Shown one piece after another: positions 9,881-21,142 of a stretch of 64,000 nucleotides of DNA. A program made the translations under genes and the position numbers. The stretch is from NCBI GenBank assembly GCA_963691655.1, contig OY829327.1, positions 61,516,079 to 61,580,078 of the forward strand, read 5' to 3'. Within the stretch, counting starts at the first letter, position 1. The number at the start of each line of letters is the position of its first letter. The notes beneath the pieces are model-generated. The model did not search any database. It saw only the letters and a list, made by a program, of their open reading frames with translations, and was not told where the DNA came from. This DNA comes from Toxonevra muliebris. Its lineage: Eukaryota > Arthropoda > Insecta > Diptera > Pallopteridae.

Positions 9881-10479
9881 AACCCTCTCAGTTTCGCCTT
9901 ATGTACACATTGATGTAAATTTACGTCTATTTTCAGAATTTTTTGGAATTCCTGATGGGTGCAAACCGTTGTCGGACCGTGTTATAAATGTTCATTGTTA
10001 TATTTATTCCATAGGATACGTTTTTATGAAATAATAATTCTTTTATTTGTTTAATATTTTTGATTTGATTAATTTTTATTTCATCGAAATTTATTTTTTC
10101 TTCAAAATCAATATTTATGTCCTTATTTGGATAAATAAATTTGTCCTTTATTGTTGTTTTTTATTAAAAAATTTTTCGTTCCGCAAATTTATTTTGCAAT
10201 TATAAAAGTTTATTAAGCAATTTTTATTTAGTAGGATTTCCCTATCGTCGCAGTTTTGAATTAATTTTTCTTTAAAGGCATTTTTAATTAATATAACATC
10301 ATCGTCTATTGTCCAGGGACCGAAAATAATGATTATTTTGCAAAATTAAATGAAAAAAATCAACATGTTCTAATTGTCGGAGAGCATAGTTGAGTACACC
10401 AAAATGATACTGGCTGCACGCTTTATTGAAACCAGTAAAGATTTTCTTTTTTTGAGCATCACCCCTAAAAATTGAAAAT
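9881..10479. other. No recognised feature
   Basis: AT-rich spacer up to the outer edge of the hAT-associated inverted repeat. The short open frame at 9852-10034 has no recognisable content. Confidence 0.4.
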
Positions 10480-10967
10480 AATTATTATGTATTGATTTTT
10501 ATTTTTTAAATCTAGTTTAAAAATTATTTTTGATTTTTATGTTTTTGCTCATCCGAAAAAATCAACTTATGATTTTTATTTTTTTTTCGAGAATAAAAAT
10601 TATTATTTGAGTTAAATTTTTTTGCTTAAGAATAAAATATATTTTTTGAGTTTTATTTTCATGCTCGGGAATAAAAATTATTGATTGAGTTTAATTTTTT
10701 TTTCGAAAAGAAAAACTCGAAACCTCATAAATCCTTGTTATTGAGAGTACGGTTATTACATGTTCGTCAATTTATAGTCAAATTTTCCATAGAATATTTT
10801 CCTCCAACATATTAACCCTTTGGCACCAACAATTATGGGTCTTTTTAGCACTTTTCGAAAAAGTTTATTTTTTGACCCATTACAAGGGTTGATAGAGGGT
10901 TAATATGTTCCAAAAATATGTTGCTCATCAAATTTTACTATAGGTCACTGAACAACAAAAATCTGTA
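10480..10967 (-). repeat. Left arm of long inverted repeat
   Basis: Inverted copy of 14004-14486. It contains an internal palindrome: AACATATTAACCCT near 10806 and AGGGTTAATATGTT near 10897, about 90 bp apart. The outer part is a run of degenerate ~55-base A/T units built around AATAAAAATTATT and GAGTTAAATTTTTTT. Confidence 0.75.
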
Positions 10968-11035
10968 TAGTTGGTATAATCATTAAGTATTTATTATAAA
11001 TATTTAATAATTCATTTTTAAAAACAAAATTTTTT

Positions 11036-13141
11036 CTAAATTTTCCGATGACAATTGCATCTAAGGTCACTTAAAACTAGCCTAAGTGCAAAAAATGACC
11101 GTTCCACACTTACTTGTGTGGCTGGAACACTGTGAACTATTTGGGATAGTGACCACAGGTATGGATATGTATGTCGTTTGTCGTTCCAGTAGGTCATTAT
11201 TTCAACATTCAAGTCCACTGGTTTTGGTGCATAGCTTTCAATTTCTATAATTGCTTTCTGCAGTTCCTCATCTTGTGATTCGTCACCCGATTCCTCATCA
11301 GATGGAGAGACCTCAATGGAATTTAAAAGACAGCCAAGTAAGGAAGTTGAGCTTTGGGATTGGGTATCGTTGATCTCGCATGTCGTATTTGACTCTTGAA
11401 CGGTTGGCACTTCCTGAAATGTACTGGATTCAGCTTCGTCAGTTTGTGCTCGATTAACCTTTGTAATAAAGTATTTATTAACAATTGCATTGAAGCGTAA
11501 GGATTACAAGCTTTTACGTTTGCCTTCAAACTTAAAATCTGGCGAATTAATAGCTTTAAATGAGATCTAGCATACATCATTTTTATTGGCTCTTTAATTA
11601 TCAAACGTCGTATTCGGGGATCCAGATACATAGCTGAAAGCACTGAAGGGTTTTCCAAAATTTGTACCTCTCGATTTTCCAAATGTTTAAAGAGCAGTTG
11701 ACTGTTAGCACTCTTATTAGATTGCACTTGCAGCTTTAGTTGCATCCACAGAATGCAGAAGTCCCCTAAAAAAAGTTGGCTGGATTGCAGTTTCAACGTT
11801 GCAGCGCTGACTGGTTCTAAAGTTTTAACCAGTTCATTTACTTCTCTCCACTCTATGTCAGAAAGCTTGCATTTTTATCAATGTGGTCAGTGCAAAATTC
11901 TCTATACCCTAAAAGACTTTTTAGCATGTTGTACGTCGAATTCCATCTGGTTACAATATCTATTAATGGCCGATTAAGTCCTTGTGCTGCCATGGTATAC
12001 CTTCAAAGAAAATTGTATAATGGCATTCATTAGTGCTCTTGTTACCCGTCGGGTAATTACCACTTTTCAGGTATTTTTAGAATACTATAAAATAACATAG
12101 CTGTAAAAGAATAGTTACTACAAAACCTGTTGTGTACACACGGTTGCCCACAGAATGTACCAAATTTTAAAAAACATATGGCCAACACCGATCAAAACGT
12201 TCAAGTTTACGCTTTGCATACTTGCTAGCTTTCCTGTACGAAGGAGTTCTCAAAATTTTGACGATTTTTCTGACACGTTCAATTTCTCCATCACTTTGAA
12301 CGTCTGTCAAAAAGTCTTTCACAGCCAATTGTAAAGTATGAGCTGCACATCTTAACGAAGTTATTGACATAATTGCGATATTATTCGTCAATTCTTCTCC
12401 GTTGAAGTCTTCAACAACACCATCTACTTCATCATTATTAGGGTTAAGGAGTTCCACTGCTTTCAACATGTTCCGACCGTTGTCGGTGGTGACGGAGTAA
12501 ATTTGAGCTACTTCAATGTCAAAATTTTTTAATATATTCTCAACTTCTTTTTTTAAATTTTCTGCAGTGTGCCTTCTAGTTAACTCTATCATACCCAGCG
12601 TTTGTATGCAGAGCTTTGAGTTTACACAAATTTGAATATTTACTCCCAAAATACCTCGATCGTGTCGCGTAGCAGTGTCTAATTTCAGAGAAAGCATTTT
12701 ACCCTTAATTTTGGCTTTAATTTCTTGTGTAACCGAATAGCATTTTGCATTGACAAGCTCATGAACAATTTTCGACGTTATCGCAGGTATACCTAAGCCA
12801 GAAAATATCTGTTCGGTTAAAATTTGAAAAGGGTGTAAATCAAAAAATGAAAAGGGCAACTTTTCGTTGGCCACCATATCTACACAAGCATCTTGAACTT
12901 CGGTAACACTCATTTGCACATTAAATTTAATTTTTTTCTCAACAATAGCACAATTTTCACTACATTTAGCTCTATAAACTTCATTATCATATTGTTCTTT
13001 ATGGCTTTCCGAAAAATGCCTTTTTAAATTGAATACATAGCTTCCTTTAAAAGTCTTTTTGCAAATCGAACAAGTTGATTCATTTTTAGTTGAATCGAAT
13101 GTAAATAACTCTCGAAATATTAAATCACGTTTTCGACCCAT
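11036..13141 (-). pseudogene. hAT transposase (BED zinc finger type), broken
   Basis: DDE-type transposase of the hAT superfamily. From the likely ATG at 13139-13141 (MGRKRDLIF), a BED finger follows (C-x2-C in CSICKKTF, H-x4-H in HFSESH). The RNase H-like core then shows the first Asp in LKLDTATRHDRGILGVN, the second in VTTDNGRNM and the CxxH in LRCAAHTLQLAV. This frame stops at 12167. A second block from about 11990 has DIVTRWNSTYNML and, after a frameshift near 11870, LENREVQILENPSVLSAMYL. After another shift near 11450 the C-terminal dimerisation region VPATQVSVERSF runs to 11036. The gap 12166-11990 may be an intron. The two frameshifts make it non-functional as it stands. An upstream extension to 13384 in frame is probably untranslated. 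Confidence 0.8.
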
Positions 13142-14003
13142 TTTGCACTGAAATTTTAATAGACAATTGAAAAAGTAACGGGACCAGTAATGACTAAGTA
13201 ATGTCTTAAACAAAATTAAAACGTACTGAATCGCATGGAGTGGCACAGAATTACGGCTGGGTGAGTTTTTTTTACCGTCGGGTTTTCTTCGTTTTTTATT
13301 TATTTCACATTTTCTCTTTCGGAGTGAAGACACAGGGTTACATATCTTGCTTGTCTCAATACATATCTTATAAATCGAATTCATAACATGTCTTTGCTAC
13401 GACAGAGAAAATTTGGCAGCGAGTATCCGTCGTCCGACGCAGTTGTGTTTAAGATATAAAGTTGGGCAACATGTGAAAGCAAAGCGATTTTGTAAATTAA
13501 CTGTTCTCTATGCCAACAACAACGCATTAATAAGTTTGTTTTGCTGTTTTTCATCATTAATTCTCTAACGATGCCACTTATCACTACGTAGAGCTTGATT
13601 AATGTTCGGCCGAAACCAGATTGTGAATAGCCCTATTCATTAAAACCAACAGTATTCAAATTATATATTCTCTCACAAATGGGTACTCAATAAATGTTCA
13701 AGCCTCTCAAACTGTTTATCTCATAAATACTGCAAAACGTTCAGTTTTATATTTTCGTAATTAATTAAACGGAATTATCAAAATTTGAGAGACGTACAAA
13801 CAGTTTGAGAGACCTGAGAATGCATATTTTTCAATTATTTCTTAATTTTTAATTATGAAAAAAACAATTAAAGTTTATTTTGCAACATCAAATAATTTTT
13901 TAGTCTCGAAAATAATTTTAAGGACACACTTGTTCATTGCGTATAAAAGGTGAAAATTTGAAACATTTTTGGAACTTGGGTTTATTTTACCCAAAATCAA
14001 CTT

Positions 14004-14486
14004 TACAGTTTTTTGTTGTTCAGTGACCTATAGTAAAATTTGATGAGCAACATATTTTTGGAACATATTAACCCTCTATCAAATCTCGTAATGGGTCAAA
14101 AAAGAAACTTTCTAGAAAAGAGCTAAAAAGACCCATAATTGTTGGTGCCAAAGGGTTAATATGTTGTAAAAAGATATTCTATGGAAAATTTGATTATAAA
14201 TTGCCGAACATGCGATAACCGTACTCGCAATAACAATGATTTATGAGGTTTTGAGTTTTTCATTTCGAAAAAAAAATTAAACTCAATCAATAATTTTTAT
14301 TTCCGAGCATGGAAATAAAACTCAAAAAATAATTTTTATTCTGAAGCAAAAAAATTTAACTCAAATAATAATTTTTATTCTCGAAAAAAAAATAAAAATC
14401 ATAAGTTAATTTTTTCGGATGAGCCAAAACTCAAAAATAATTTTTAAACCAGATTTAAAAAATAAAAATCAGACAATAATTATTAT
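14004..14486 (+). repeat. Right arm of long inverted repeat
   Basis: Inverted copy of 10480-10967. The sequence on its inner side (about 13960-14003, TGGAACTTGGGTTTATTTTACCC..) is not shared with the left arm but is shared with the separate copy at 24340-24600, so the dispersed copy derives from this end. Confidence 0.75.
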
Positions 14487-14549
14487 CGTTGATCGAAAGC
14501 AATTAAAATCACAAAATAATTATTAAATTTCGATTTTTTATTTAATTAC

Positions 14550-15068
14550 CTAATTAATTACATAAGTTCTATCTTTTAATGGATGGGCAGTAGAGTGTTT
14601 GGTAAATTTGTCTGTACTTGTGAAATACATTATATTTCTTTGTAGGTACCAAATATCCAAATGTACTATTTCGTTATGTCTTTCGGGAGTTTTTGTGATA
14701 TTTAAAAAGTGTTTGATAGGTTTGTTTTCTATCAAATTTCGCTCTATTACAGATCTCACAGTGATTATTTTTGTTATGTTCTTGAGTTATTATGTTTAGC
14801 AATTCGTTTCTGTCAACAATGTACTTTAAAAGATAATTTAGTTTCATAATTTTAAGATTTTTGTTATTTATAAAATATTCTATGTATAGATCTTGAAATT
14901 GTACAAAAAGTTGATCATCGGGGCAAAATATCACAAAATGGAAATTCTACTTAGTCCATCTGCTACAACATTTTGCTTTCCCGTATGTACTCAATATCGA
15001 AATCAAATTCGTTTAATTTAATCTTCCAACGCTGTAACTTGGAATTTGGTTCTTTAAGGTTATTTAAC
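14550..15068 (-). pseudogene. Ty3/gypsy RNase H end and integrase fragment
   Basis: Pol fragment of a Ty3/gypsy LTR retrotransposon. Reading down from 15068: [20 protein letters not shown] and EYIRE, the typical end of the RNase H domain (usually followed by GK.NVVADALSR; here a frameshift sits just before VADGLS). Next, up to 14674, ITQEHNKNNHCEICNRAKFD gives the CxxC half of the integrase HHCC zinc region. Then RHNEIVHLDIWYLQRN and STDKFTKHSTAHPL give the start of the integrase catalytic core with its first Asp (HLDIW). Two frames are used and the rest of the integrase is missing. The order RNase H then integrase is the gypsy order. Confidence 0.75.
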
Positions 15069-15080
15069 CATACTAATGGA

Positions 15081-15533
15081 CATTTTCAATTCCTTTAAGG
15101 AGTTGATATATTTTTAATTACAAAACACAATTCCCTGTAATGGAAACGAAAATTTTTTCAATTCCATTACCCAGAAATTTTAAAATTTTAATTACCGATT
15201 ACAACTCCTTGTAATGGAATTGAAACTTTTGTTAATTCTATTACTAAATTCTTTTTGCTGCTAAGTTGCAGCGGCGCGCCCTCTCGTGTAACTTTTCAGA
15301 GCGCGCCCTCCGAAGGGTTAACATAATACTTGATTGCCTAAATAAAGCCAATCTGAAAGTTCAACATGATAAATGTAACTTTTTATCAAAGGAAATAGAA
15401 TTCCTAGGTCATGTAGTAACATCTGAAGGAATTAAAACAAATCCAAAGAAAATTGAGGCCAAAACCCAAAACCCTTTCTATTCAATTACATTTTCAATTC
15501 CTTTAAGGAATTGATATATTTTTAATTACAAAA
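15081..15533. repeat. 45-bp direct repeats flanking a gypsy RT fragment
   Basis: A 45-base sequence beginning CATTTTCAATTCCTTTAAGG occurs at 15081-15125 and again at 15489-15533 with one mismatch. Between the copies lie TTCCATTAC/GTAATGGAA inverted motifs, two GCGCGCCCTC copies (about 15273 and 15301) and the RT fragment. This could be the trace of a small LTR-like or duplicated insertion. Confidence 0.6.
15317..15473 (+). pseudogene. Ty3/gypsy reverse transcriptase fragment
   Basis: About 52 codons reading NIILDCLNKANLKVQHDKC, then FLGHVVTSEGIKTNPKKIEA. This is the thumb-side segment of gypsy reverse transcriptase (L..ANLKVQ..KC.F....EFLGHVV...GI..NP.K). It is on the opposite strand to the RNase H/integrase fragment only ~250 bp away, so the gypsy sequences here are rearranged or come from two insertions. 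Confidence 0.75.
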
Positions 15534-16732
15534 TAATTTAAATAAAAAAAATTTTTAATATACCACGTTTTTAAAACTGACTAAAAAGTATAAAATAATT
15601 TTTCCTAGCCCCATACAGATTTATAACCCCCTACAGATTCATAACCCCATAAAGATTGTCCTGAAAATATGTAATGGCGAATTTTAGTAGTTCTGAAATA
15701 TTTGCATGCTTTAAAACGAAAAGCGTGGGACGCTTATGGATAGAGGTAAAATTGGTAGAGGCTTAAGTGAACTATTCATCTGTCAATTCAAATTGCATGC
15801 GACCCACGTTGTACTCTCTTTTCTTGCAGACTACTGCACTCTATTCTTGCAGACCTGTACTCTCCTTTACTCCATTTAACCTCCATAGTAAGGCTAAGTA
15901 AAACAATACATTTTCCAAACGCAGCAAGCAGTGAACAAAGCAAAGTACCGATAATACATACAACAAATACGATGTTTTTATTATCATTCTCTTTCTCTGC
16001 TTCATAGCAAACTGCCATTCATGAATAGACTTCTTTGCTTTTTCTGTATTGTAGAGTTTAAATGGAGAAGAAATTTGTTTTGTTAGAATAAATTATGTAC
16101 ACAAAAATGTTTTATCATTTAAAATTTGTATTCTCATTATTGTAATTAATATATAAAAATAAAAATTTTGTAAATTAATATACATAATACTTACAAAAAA
16201 AGAACATATTCAACCGATTTTTTCAAGTTTTCTTCCACTTTCCCCTTCTATTTGTTCTTTGGTCACTAAACGCCTGAAGTGCCTGCTGCTGATACAATCT
16301 GTGAATTTGAATTTTCTGTTTTTTTTTTTATAAATTTAATAAATAATCATTTTTATACAAACCTTTTAATATTTTTGTTAGCACACATGTTTTTAATACA
16401 CCCACACGCGATGTAACCGCCAAGAAATTAAAATGAAAGAACGATAGAACGAAAACAAAAAGAGTAACAGAAAAAGTATATTAACCTTATTTCTGGATTG
16501 GTATCAATTTGACACGATTTGGAGTTTAAAAAATCTGCAAATATATAATGCATTGTGCAAATATGAAACCAAACGCAATAAAATTTGAACGCAGAGATTG
16601 AGTTAACCGATTTGATACACCAATATTGAATACAGAGAGGCAATAATGCGATAATACGAGCACGAAGTATAACTTCTGATGTTCGTATTATCGTTCTCTT
16701 GCATTGTGCAGTAAAGCAGAAGCAGACGAGCA
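15534..16732. other. No recognised gene
   Basis: AT-rich DNA. Minus-strand open frames at 15788-16018 and 16428-16733 show no domain that I recognise; both are Cys-rich and hydrophobic and look like chance. A short tandem-like phrase (CCCCATACAGATTTATAA-type) occurs at about 15610-15645. Confidence 0.4.
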
Positions 16733-16734
16733 TA

Positions 16735-17110
16735 CACTGAAAAAAAAGACTGTACTAAATCTAAGGAAACGTGTTCCTTAAATTTTTTTCCTAAGCTGAA
16801 GTATTTTTTCCTATACTCTATGAAAAATATCTTTAAAGTAATGACTTCGTTTCCTTATACGAAGTAAAAATTTTTCCTCAATTTGTAACTGTTAAATATA
16901 AGTAAAAATTTCTTTAATTTTAAGACGAATTCCTACACTTCAGGTCACGTTTCCTAATATATAGGAAATTGTTTCCTTATTTTTATTTTAGGAAAACTTG
17001 TAATTATTATTAGTAAATTTACTCAACCGTAGGACGTATTTTTCATTAGCGTGAGTAAAATTTTTCCTTGGTGTAAGTAGATTTTCTTAAAATTTTATTG
17101 CGAACGACAT
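16735..17110 (+). repeat. Left terminal and subterminal repeat array
   Basis: Exact AGGAAA or TTTCCT hexamers occur about ten times, interspersed with TAAGTAAAAATTT-type segments. Arrays of this kind are transposase-binding sites in CACTA elements; that role here is inferred. Confidence 0.6.
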
Positions 17111-17915
17111 TTCTTTGTAAAGAGAGAAAGAGACCAGCACAACAACAGTGAAAGCAAATATATAGTTGCCAATTGTTCGTTTTCTTTCCATTAACATGGG
17201 ATGCCAACTTTTTTGTTCAAGCTCATTACTTATTTTGTCTGATTGACTACTTCATTCAGAAATAACTAAAATACGTTCGAAAAAAGATTTAACTCTTTAT
17301 TCCCAAAAATATTAGTCTTATTTTACAATCCTGAACAACGAACTTACAGTTAAATCGGATTTTCTACCATTAGGTAACGAATTTCTGTCATGTTGGCAAC
17401 CCCAACAAGAGCATGCAAAGAATATTTGTTTTTGTAAACATAACGGGAGAAACTTTAATTTTGTCAGTTATTCGCATTTTTTGTTGTTGTTATTGCTTGA
17501 TCAGAAGCGCAGTTGATTTTTGTTCTGATGCGTGTGCGGTTGCGTGGAATATTTTTAGTGGAAATTAAAGTGAATTTTATATTGTGAAAAAGTGAAGGTG
17601 GAAAAATAAAGTGAGTTTAATATTGTGAAAAAATAAAGAAAGTTAAGCTGTTATTAATGTAATGTGGCTATTGTTAAATGAAAAAAATTAAGTGAAATTT
17701 CAACAAAACATAAGTGCTGTATAATTTTTAAAATTTTCAGTTTGTATCCAAATGCATAAAAAGAATTTCACAATTATGATTCTATGTCGCAGACTGCGAT
17801 TCATTTGTTAAACAATTGTGTTCAGAAAGTTTGCAATTATAGGATGTTATGCAAATATTTTAATTGGCTATGCATTTATGTTTTGTTGAAAAGAAAATTA
17901 TGTTGTGTATGTGTT

Positions 17916-18056
17916 AAGCCCAAACTACAATAGCGCGTCATGGCAGTTTGCAGCGGTGCTTCGATTAGGTCCATTTCTAAATTTGATGGCAGTGAATAGC
18001 TGATTTTGTTTTACTGCCCCTGCCACCGCCACGACGCGCTGTTGTAGTTTAGGTTT
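17916..18056. mobile_element. Short MITE inside the CACTG element
   Basis: AAACTACAATAGCGCGTC (17922-17939) pairs with GACGCGCTGTTGTAGTTT (18033-18050) with one mismatch in 18, and the similarity extends a few bases on both sides (GTCATGGCA against the inverse of TGCCACCGCCACGAC). The total length is about 140 bp and nothing is encoded. It lies in the intron just upstream of the first coding exon of the SAM-like gene. Confidence 0.65.
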
Positions 18057-18108
18057 TATGTTCTGACGTTATATAAGTTTTGTTATTTATTATTTTTCTT
18101 TTCAGTTC

Positions 18109-20094
18109 ATGGAAATTGTTTTGGAAAAAACAAATGATGAATTCCATGCTGTTCTAAGCAAACTTAAGGATGAAATATTTTACGATTTATTTATGGGTGA
18201 GTACAATATTGCCCTATGCATTGGATAAAATGTTTATTGATTTTATTTTCATTTCCTTCAGAACACGGCATTACCATAGAAAGCCTAAAATATTTGACTT
18301 CCAGCCAAATGTCTGAAATAGTACCTAAAAACTTGTTTGGCCAACGAACTATTTTCGAGCACAATCTCTTCAATTGGCAAAGAGCCGAAAGAGTTGAAAG
18401 TCAGCTTTCAACATCTCAAACAGGGTCAACTGTGCATCCATTTCATCAAGTTTTTTCAATGCAATCGATGATCTAAATGAGGTAATAATTTACATAAACT
18501 GATAACTTTGTTGTTTGTAAAATTATCCATGCAGTTTTCCATTTTAGGACTCCTAAGAGCTTCTTATACAGGTGCAACAATTTTAAATTTTTACGAAAAC
18601 AGCAAAAAACTCAACCCATATTATCGAAAAAATCTTGCTGGTCTAATAGCAGAATATTTATTGAAAGAAAAAATTCACACAACACCACAAACATTCAATT
18701 ATTTAAGCAATCAAATTTTGGAATTTTTTCCAACCGAGTGTAAGGTAAATATGTGTAATAAATTAGTTAATTATACATTTCCTGATTCATATCGGAATGG
18801 GTGATGGGACAACCATATTTTGTAGGTACTTCCTCTTTTTAATTTTAAGTCCACTTTAAACTACGTTTTATTTTACGTTCTGTAAACTTTACATTTTGTG
18901 ACTTAAAGCGCTTTTGCTCTTAGATACCGATATATATTTAAGTAGCTTCCAAATTATACACATAACAAGTATATACCTTGAAAATTGTCATCAGTTGGCT
19001 GTAAGGTTCGGTAGTCTGTATTCGGTCGTTGAGTTCGTGGTCTAAAGGCCTCAGTACGCTATGGCAAAGTTCCGATATGCTACATATGGGTCCACCACTT
19101 AGAACTTCAACTGAACCAATGTTACAAATGTAACTCGCAGTCATACGATAGCGAAAAACTGATCAATTTAAGGAATACAATTAATAAAGTTCTGTTTCAT
19201 TGTTTTGTGTTTAATAAAGAAAAGCTAATAGTTTTTGATGATTATAATATAAAATTAGTATCAAAAAGGAGAAGCAGCAAATCACAAAGTGGGTTATAGT
19301 CTCAAAATTTGGGTTTACATGATTCAATAATTACCTACAAAATATAGTTCTGCTATTTTTCTATTCAATCAAAAGTATTGAAATTCCAGTAATTTTCCTA
19401 CGTTAATATTTTTATGTCGTTCTAATACTATTACATATGTTTTTCATATTGAATAGGAGATATATTTCATTAATAGAAAAGACAAAAAACCCGGAGGCTG
19501 TTTGTATGCTAAGTATCACAACTGTTAATATAAGCTGAGGAAAAATTGTGTTATTGCTAAAAAAAAATCAGTTTTGCAGAGTAGCTGTCATAAAAGTATC
19601 TTATTTTAAATTTGTTGATGTAAATTTATTATTCCAATTTTTTACACATGTTTATAGATTACAATTCCAGTATTGATGACGAAGCAGCAAAAAATTGGTT
19701 GAAAATCAACACAGAACCTTACGATGAACTTCTTTCTAAGTGGCAGCTCACTTTTACATATCGACAGGAATTTTTCAAAAGTACTCCTTCATTGCATAAC
19801 ATCTTAGAAGCGTGGCCATCATTAAAACAAAGTTTCGGGTTTCGCTTGGTAAGTTTTCAATCATGTGTGTTTTCGTTATTACTTGTTGGTATATTGCAAT
19901 ATTTAGTTTAATTTCAATTCTATTTTCAAAGATTGAATCCGACTTCAAACAATTATTTCCCGGCAAAGAAGATCTTCTGTTAGATAATCGGAGCCAGTTT
20001 TGCTGTACTGTAACACCCTTATTTAAAGAGCGAGTCAAAGATACAGGCGGCGTAGATCTCTTCAAAAAACTAAATGTCGACCAAGTTCAAGCAA
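18109..20094 (+). pseudogene. SAM-domain-like multi-exon gene, damaged
   Basis: Six coding segments with good splice sites. Exon 18106-18196 has its ATG at 18109 after acceptor TTTTCAG and donor GTGAGT. Exon 18262-18481 holds ITIESLKYLTSSQMSEI and KNLFGQRTIFEHNLFNW, a SAM-like helix set (LT...L.....FG.R..I). Exon 18535-18744 has NPYYRKNLAGLIAEYLL and ILEFFPTECK. An exon from 19457 gives KDKKPGGCLYAKYHNC, then an in-frame TAA. An exon at about 19658-19848 gives LLSKWQLTFTYRQEFF and LEAWPSLKQSFGFRL. Exon 19932-20094 gives DFKQLFPGKEDLLLDNR. The architecture recalls SAMD3-like proteins that are multicopy in insects and fish; I recall this rather than having checked it. Defects are a frameshift near 18445, the TAA near 19525 and an unclear donor after it. 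An AATAAA follows at 20426. Function unknown. Confidence 0.55.
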
Positions 20095-20689
20095 GTAAGG
20101 AAAATCGCAGTTCTTGCATAAAAATTATGAATACTTCAAATACTTTCATTCTCTATCAGCAATTGATCATTTTTGCGCAAACATATCACAATTTTTAATT
20201 GTTTTAAAAAAATATACATGGACGAAATTATTGAAAAATTTTTATGTTATTTGTATTGTAAACGATATAGTACTATGTATAAGAAGAACTTTATTATTTG
20301 GACTTACAGTTCAGAATTTACTGCATATAAAATTCAAGAAATTTTCTTACTTAATAAAAATATGGATTTACTTTTAAAATTAAAAAAATTTCCTTTTTCC
20401 ACCAACACATCTTTATCAAGTAAAAAATAAAACTTTCTTAATACCCAAAGTATTCTTTTAAATTAAAATTATTATAAACCCATAAATGAAAAACTTGTAA
20501 ACTAAAATGTGTATATATACTGTATAAATATGCACATATACATATGTATAAAATTGTTCAACTTACAAAAATTTAAATTTACTTTATATTATAATATTAA
20601 AATTATATATCTACATACGTAAAATGCAATGAAATACATGAATAAAAGTTTTAAATTTCAGTCAAAATTGTATTTTATTTCAAATCAAT

Positions 20690-21140
20690 TATCTTAAATC
20701 TAGGATTTACAACCATTATTCCAAGGTAAAAATTACTTCGGTTTAAAGAAAATATATCCTTAAATCTATGATATATTTCCCCTGTACAAGGAAAACATCG
20801 CCTTAAATTAAGGAGCACCTTCTTTAATATAACTATTTTTGTCCTCATATTGAGGTATATTTGTCCTTGAAATAAGTAAAACTTTTCCTAAAAAAAATAA
20901 AAAATTTACTACTATTAAATGCTTTAGTTCTTTATCACAAGTATTTTTTTTCATAACGTATAGGAAATCCCGTACTTAAGGCAAAGAAAATTTCCTTAGC
21001 TTAAGGTTGCACAATTTACTAATAATAAGTAAGTAAATTTCCTACATTCAAAGATCACGTAACTTTGGAGCAATTTCATTCCCATTTTTTCCTTAAAATT
21101 AGGAAGATTTCCTAAGATTTAGTAATTTTTTTTTTCAGTG
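20690..21140 (-). repeat. Right terminal and subterminal repeat array
   Basis: About seven exact AGGAAA/TTTCCT hexamers plus many CCTTAAAT/ATTTAAGG variants. The last ~40 bp are an imperfect inverted copy of the left end (CACTGAAAAAAAA.., TACTAAATCT.AGGAAA when reversed). Confidence 0.6.
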
Positions 21141-21142
21141 TA

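Larger units (their letters stand above)
10480..14486 (-). mobile_element. hAT-like element bounded by ~485-bp inverted repeats
   Basis: The left arm (about 10480-10967) and right arm (about 14004-14486) are inverted copies of each other. Both contain the AT-rich runs ..AATAATTTTTATT.., the phrase GTTAATATGTT and the inner end CAGTGACCTATAGTAAAA. Between them lies a BED-finger hAT transposase remnant on the minus strand. Known hAT elements normally have short terminal repeats, so the long arms are unusual. Part of the right-arm sequence recurs alone at 24340-24600. I could not establish a target duplication, so whether the arms are the true ends of the hAT element is an inference. Confidence 0.6.
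16735..21140 (+). mobile_element. 4.4-kb CACTG-ended element carrying a SAM-domain-like gene
   Basis: The ends read CACTGAAAAAAAA (16735) and, inverted, TTTTTTTTTTCAGTG (ending 21140), followed inwards on both sides by TACTAAATCT and AGGAAA. The element is flanked by TA on both sides (16733-16734 and 21141-21142), a possible 2-bp target duplication. The first and last ~350 bp are packed with AGGAAA/TTTCCT hexamers (about ten on the left, seven on the right by eye). CACTA/CACTG ends with subterminal repeat arrays are typical of the CMC (EnSpm/CACTA, Chapaev, Mirage) group. Inside is a multi-exon gene remnant on the plus strand, but no recognisable transposase, so mobility would need help in trans. 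Superfamily placement is an inference. Confidence 0.65.
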
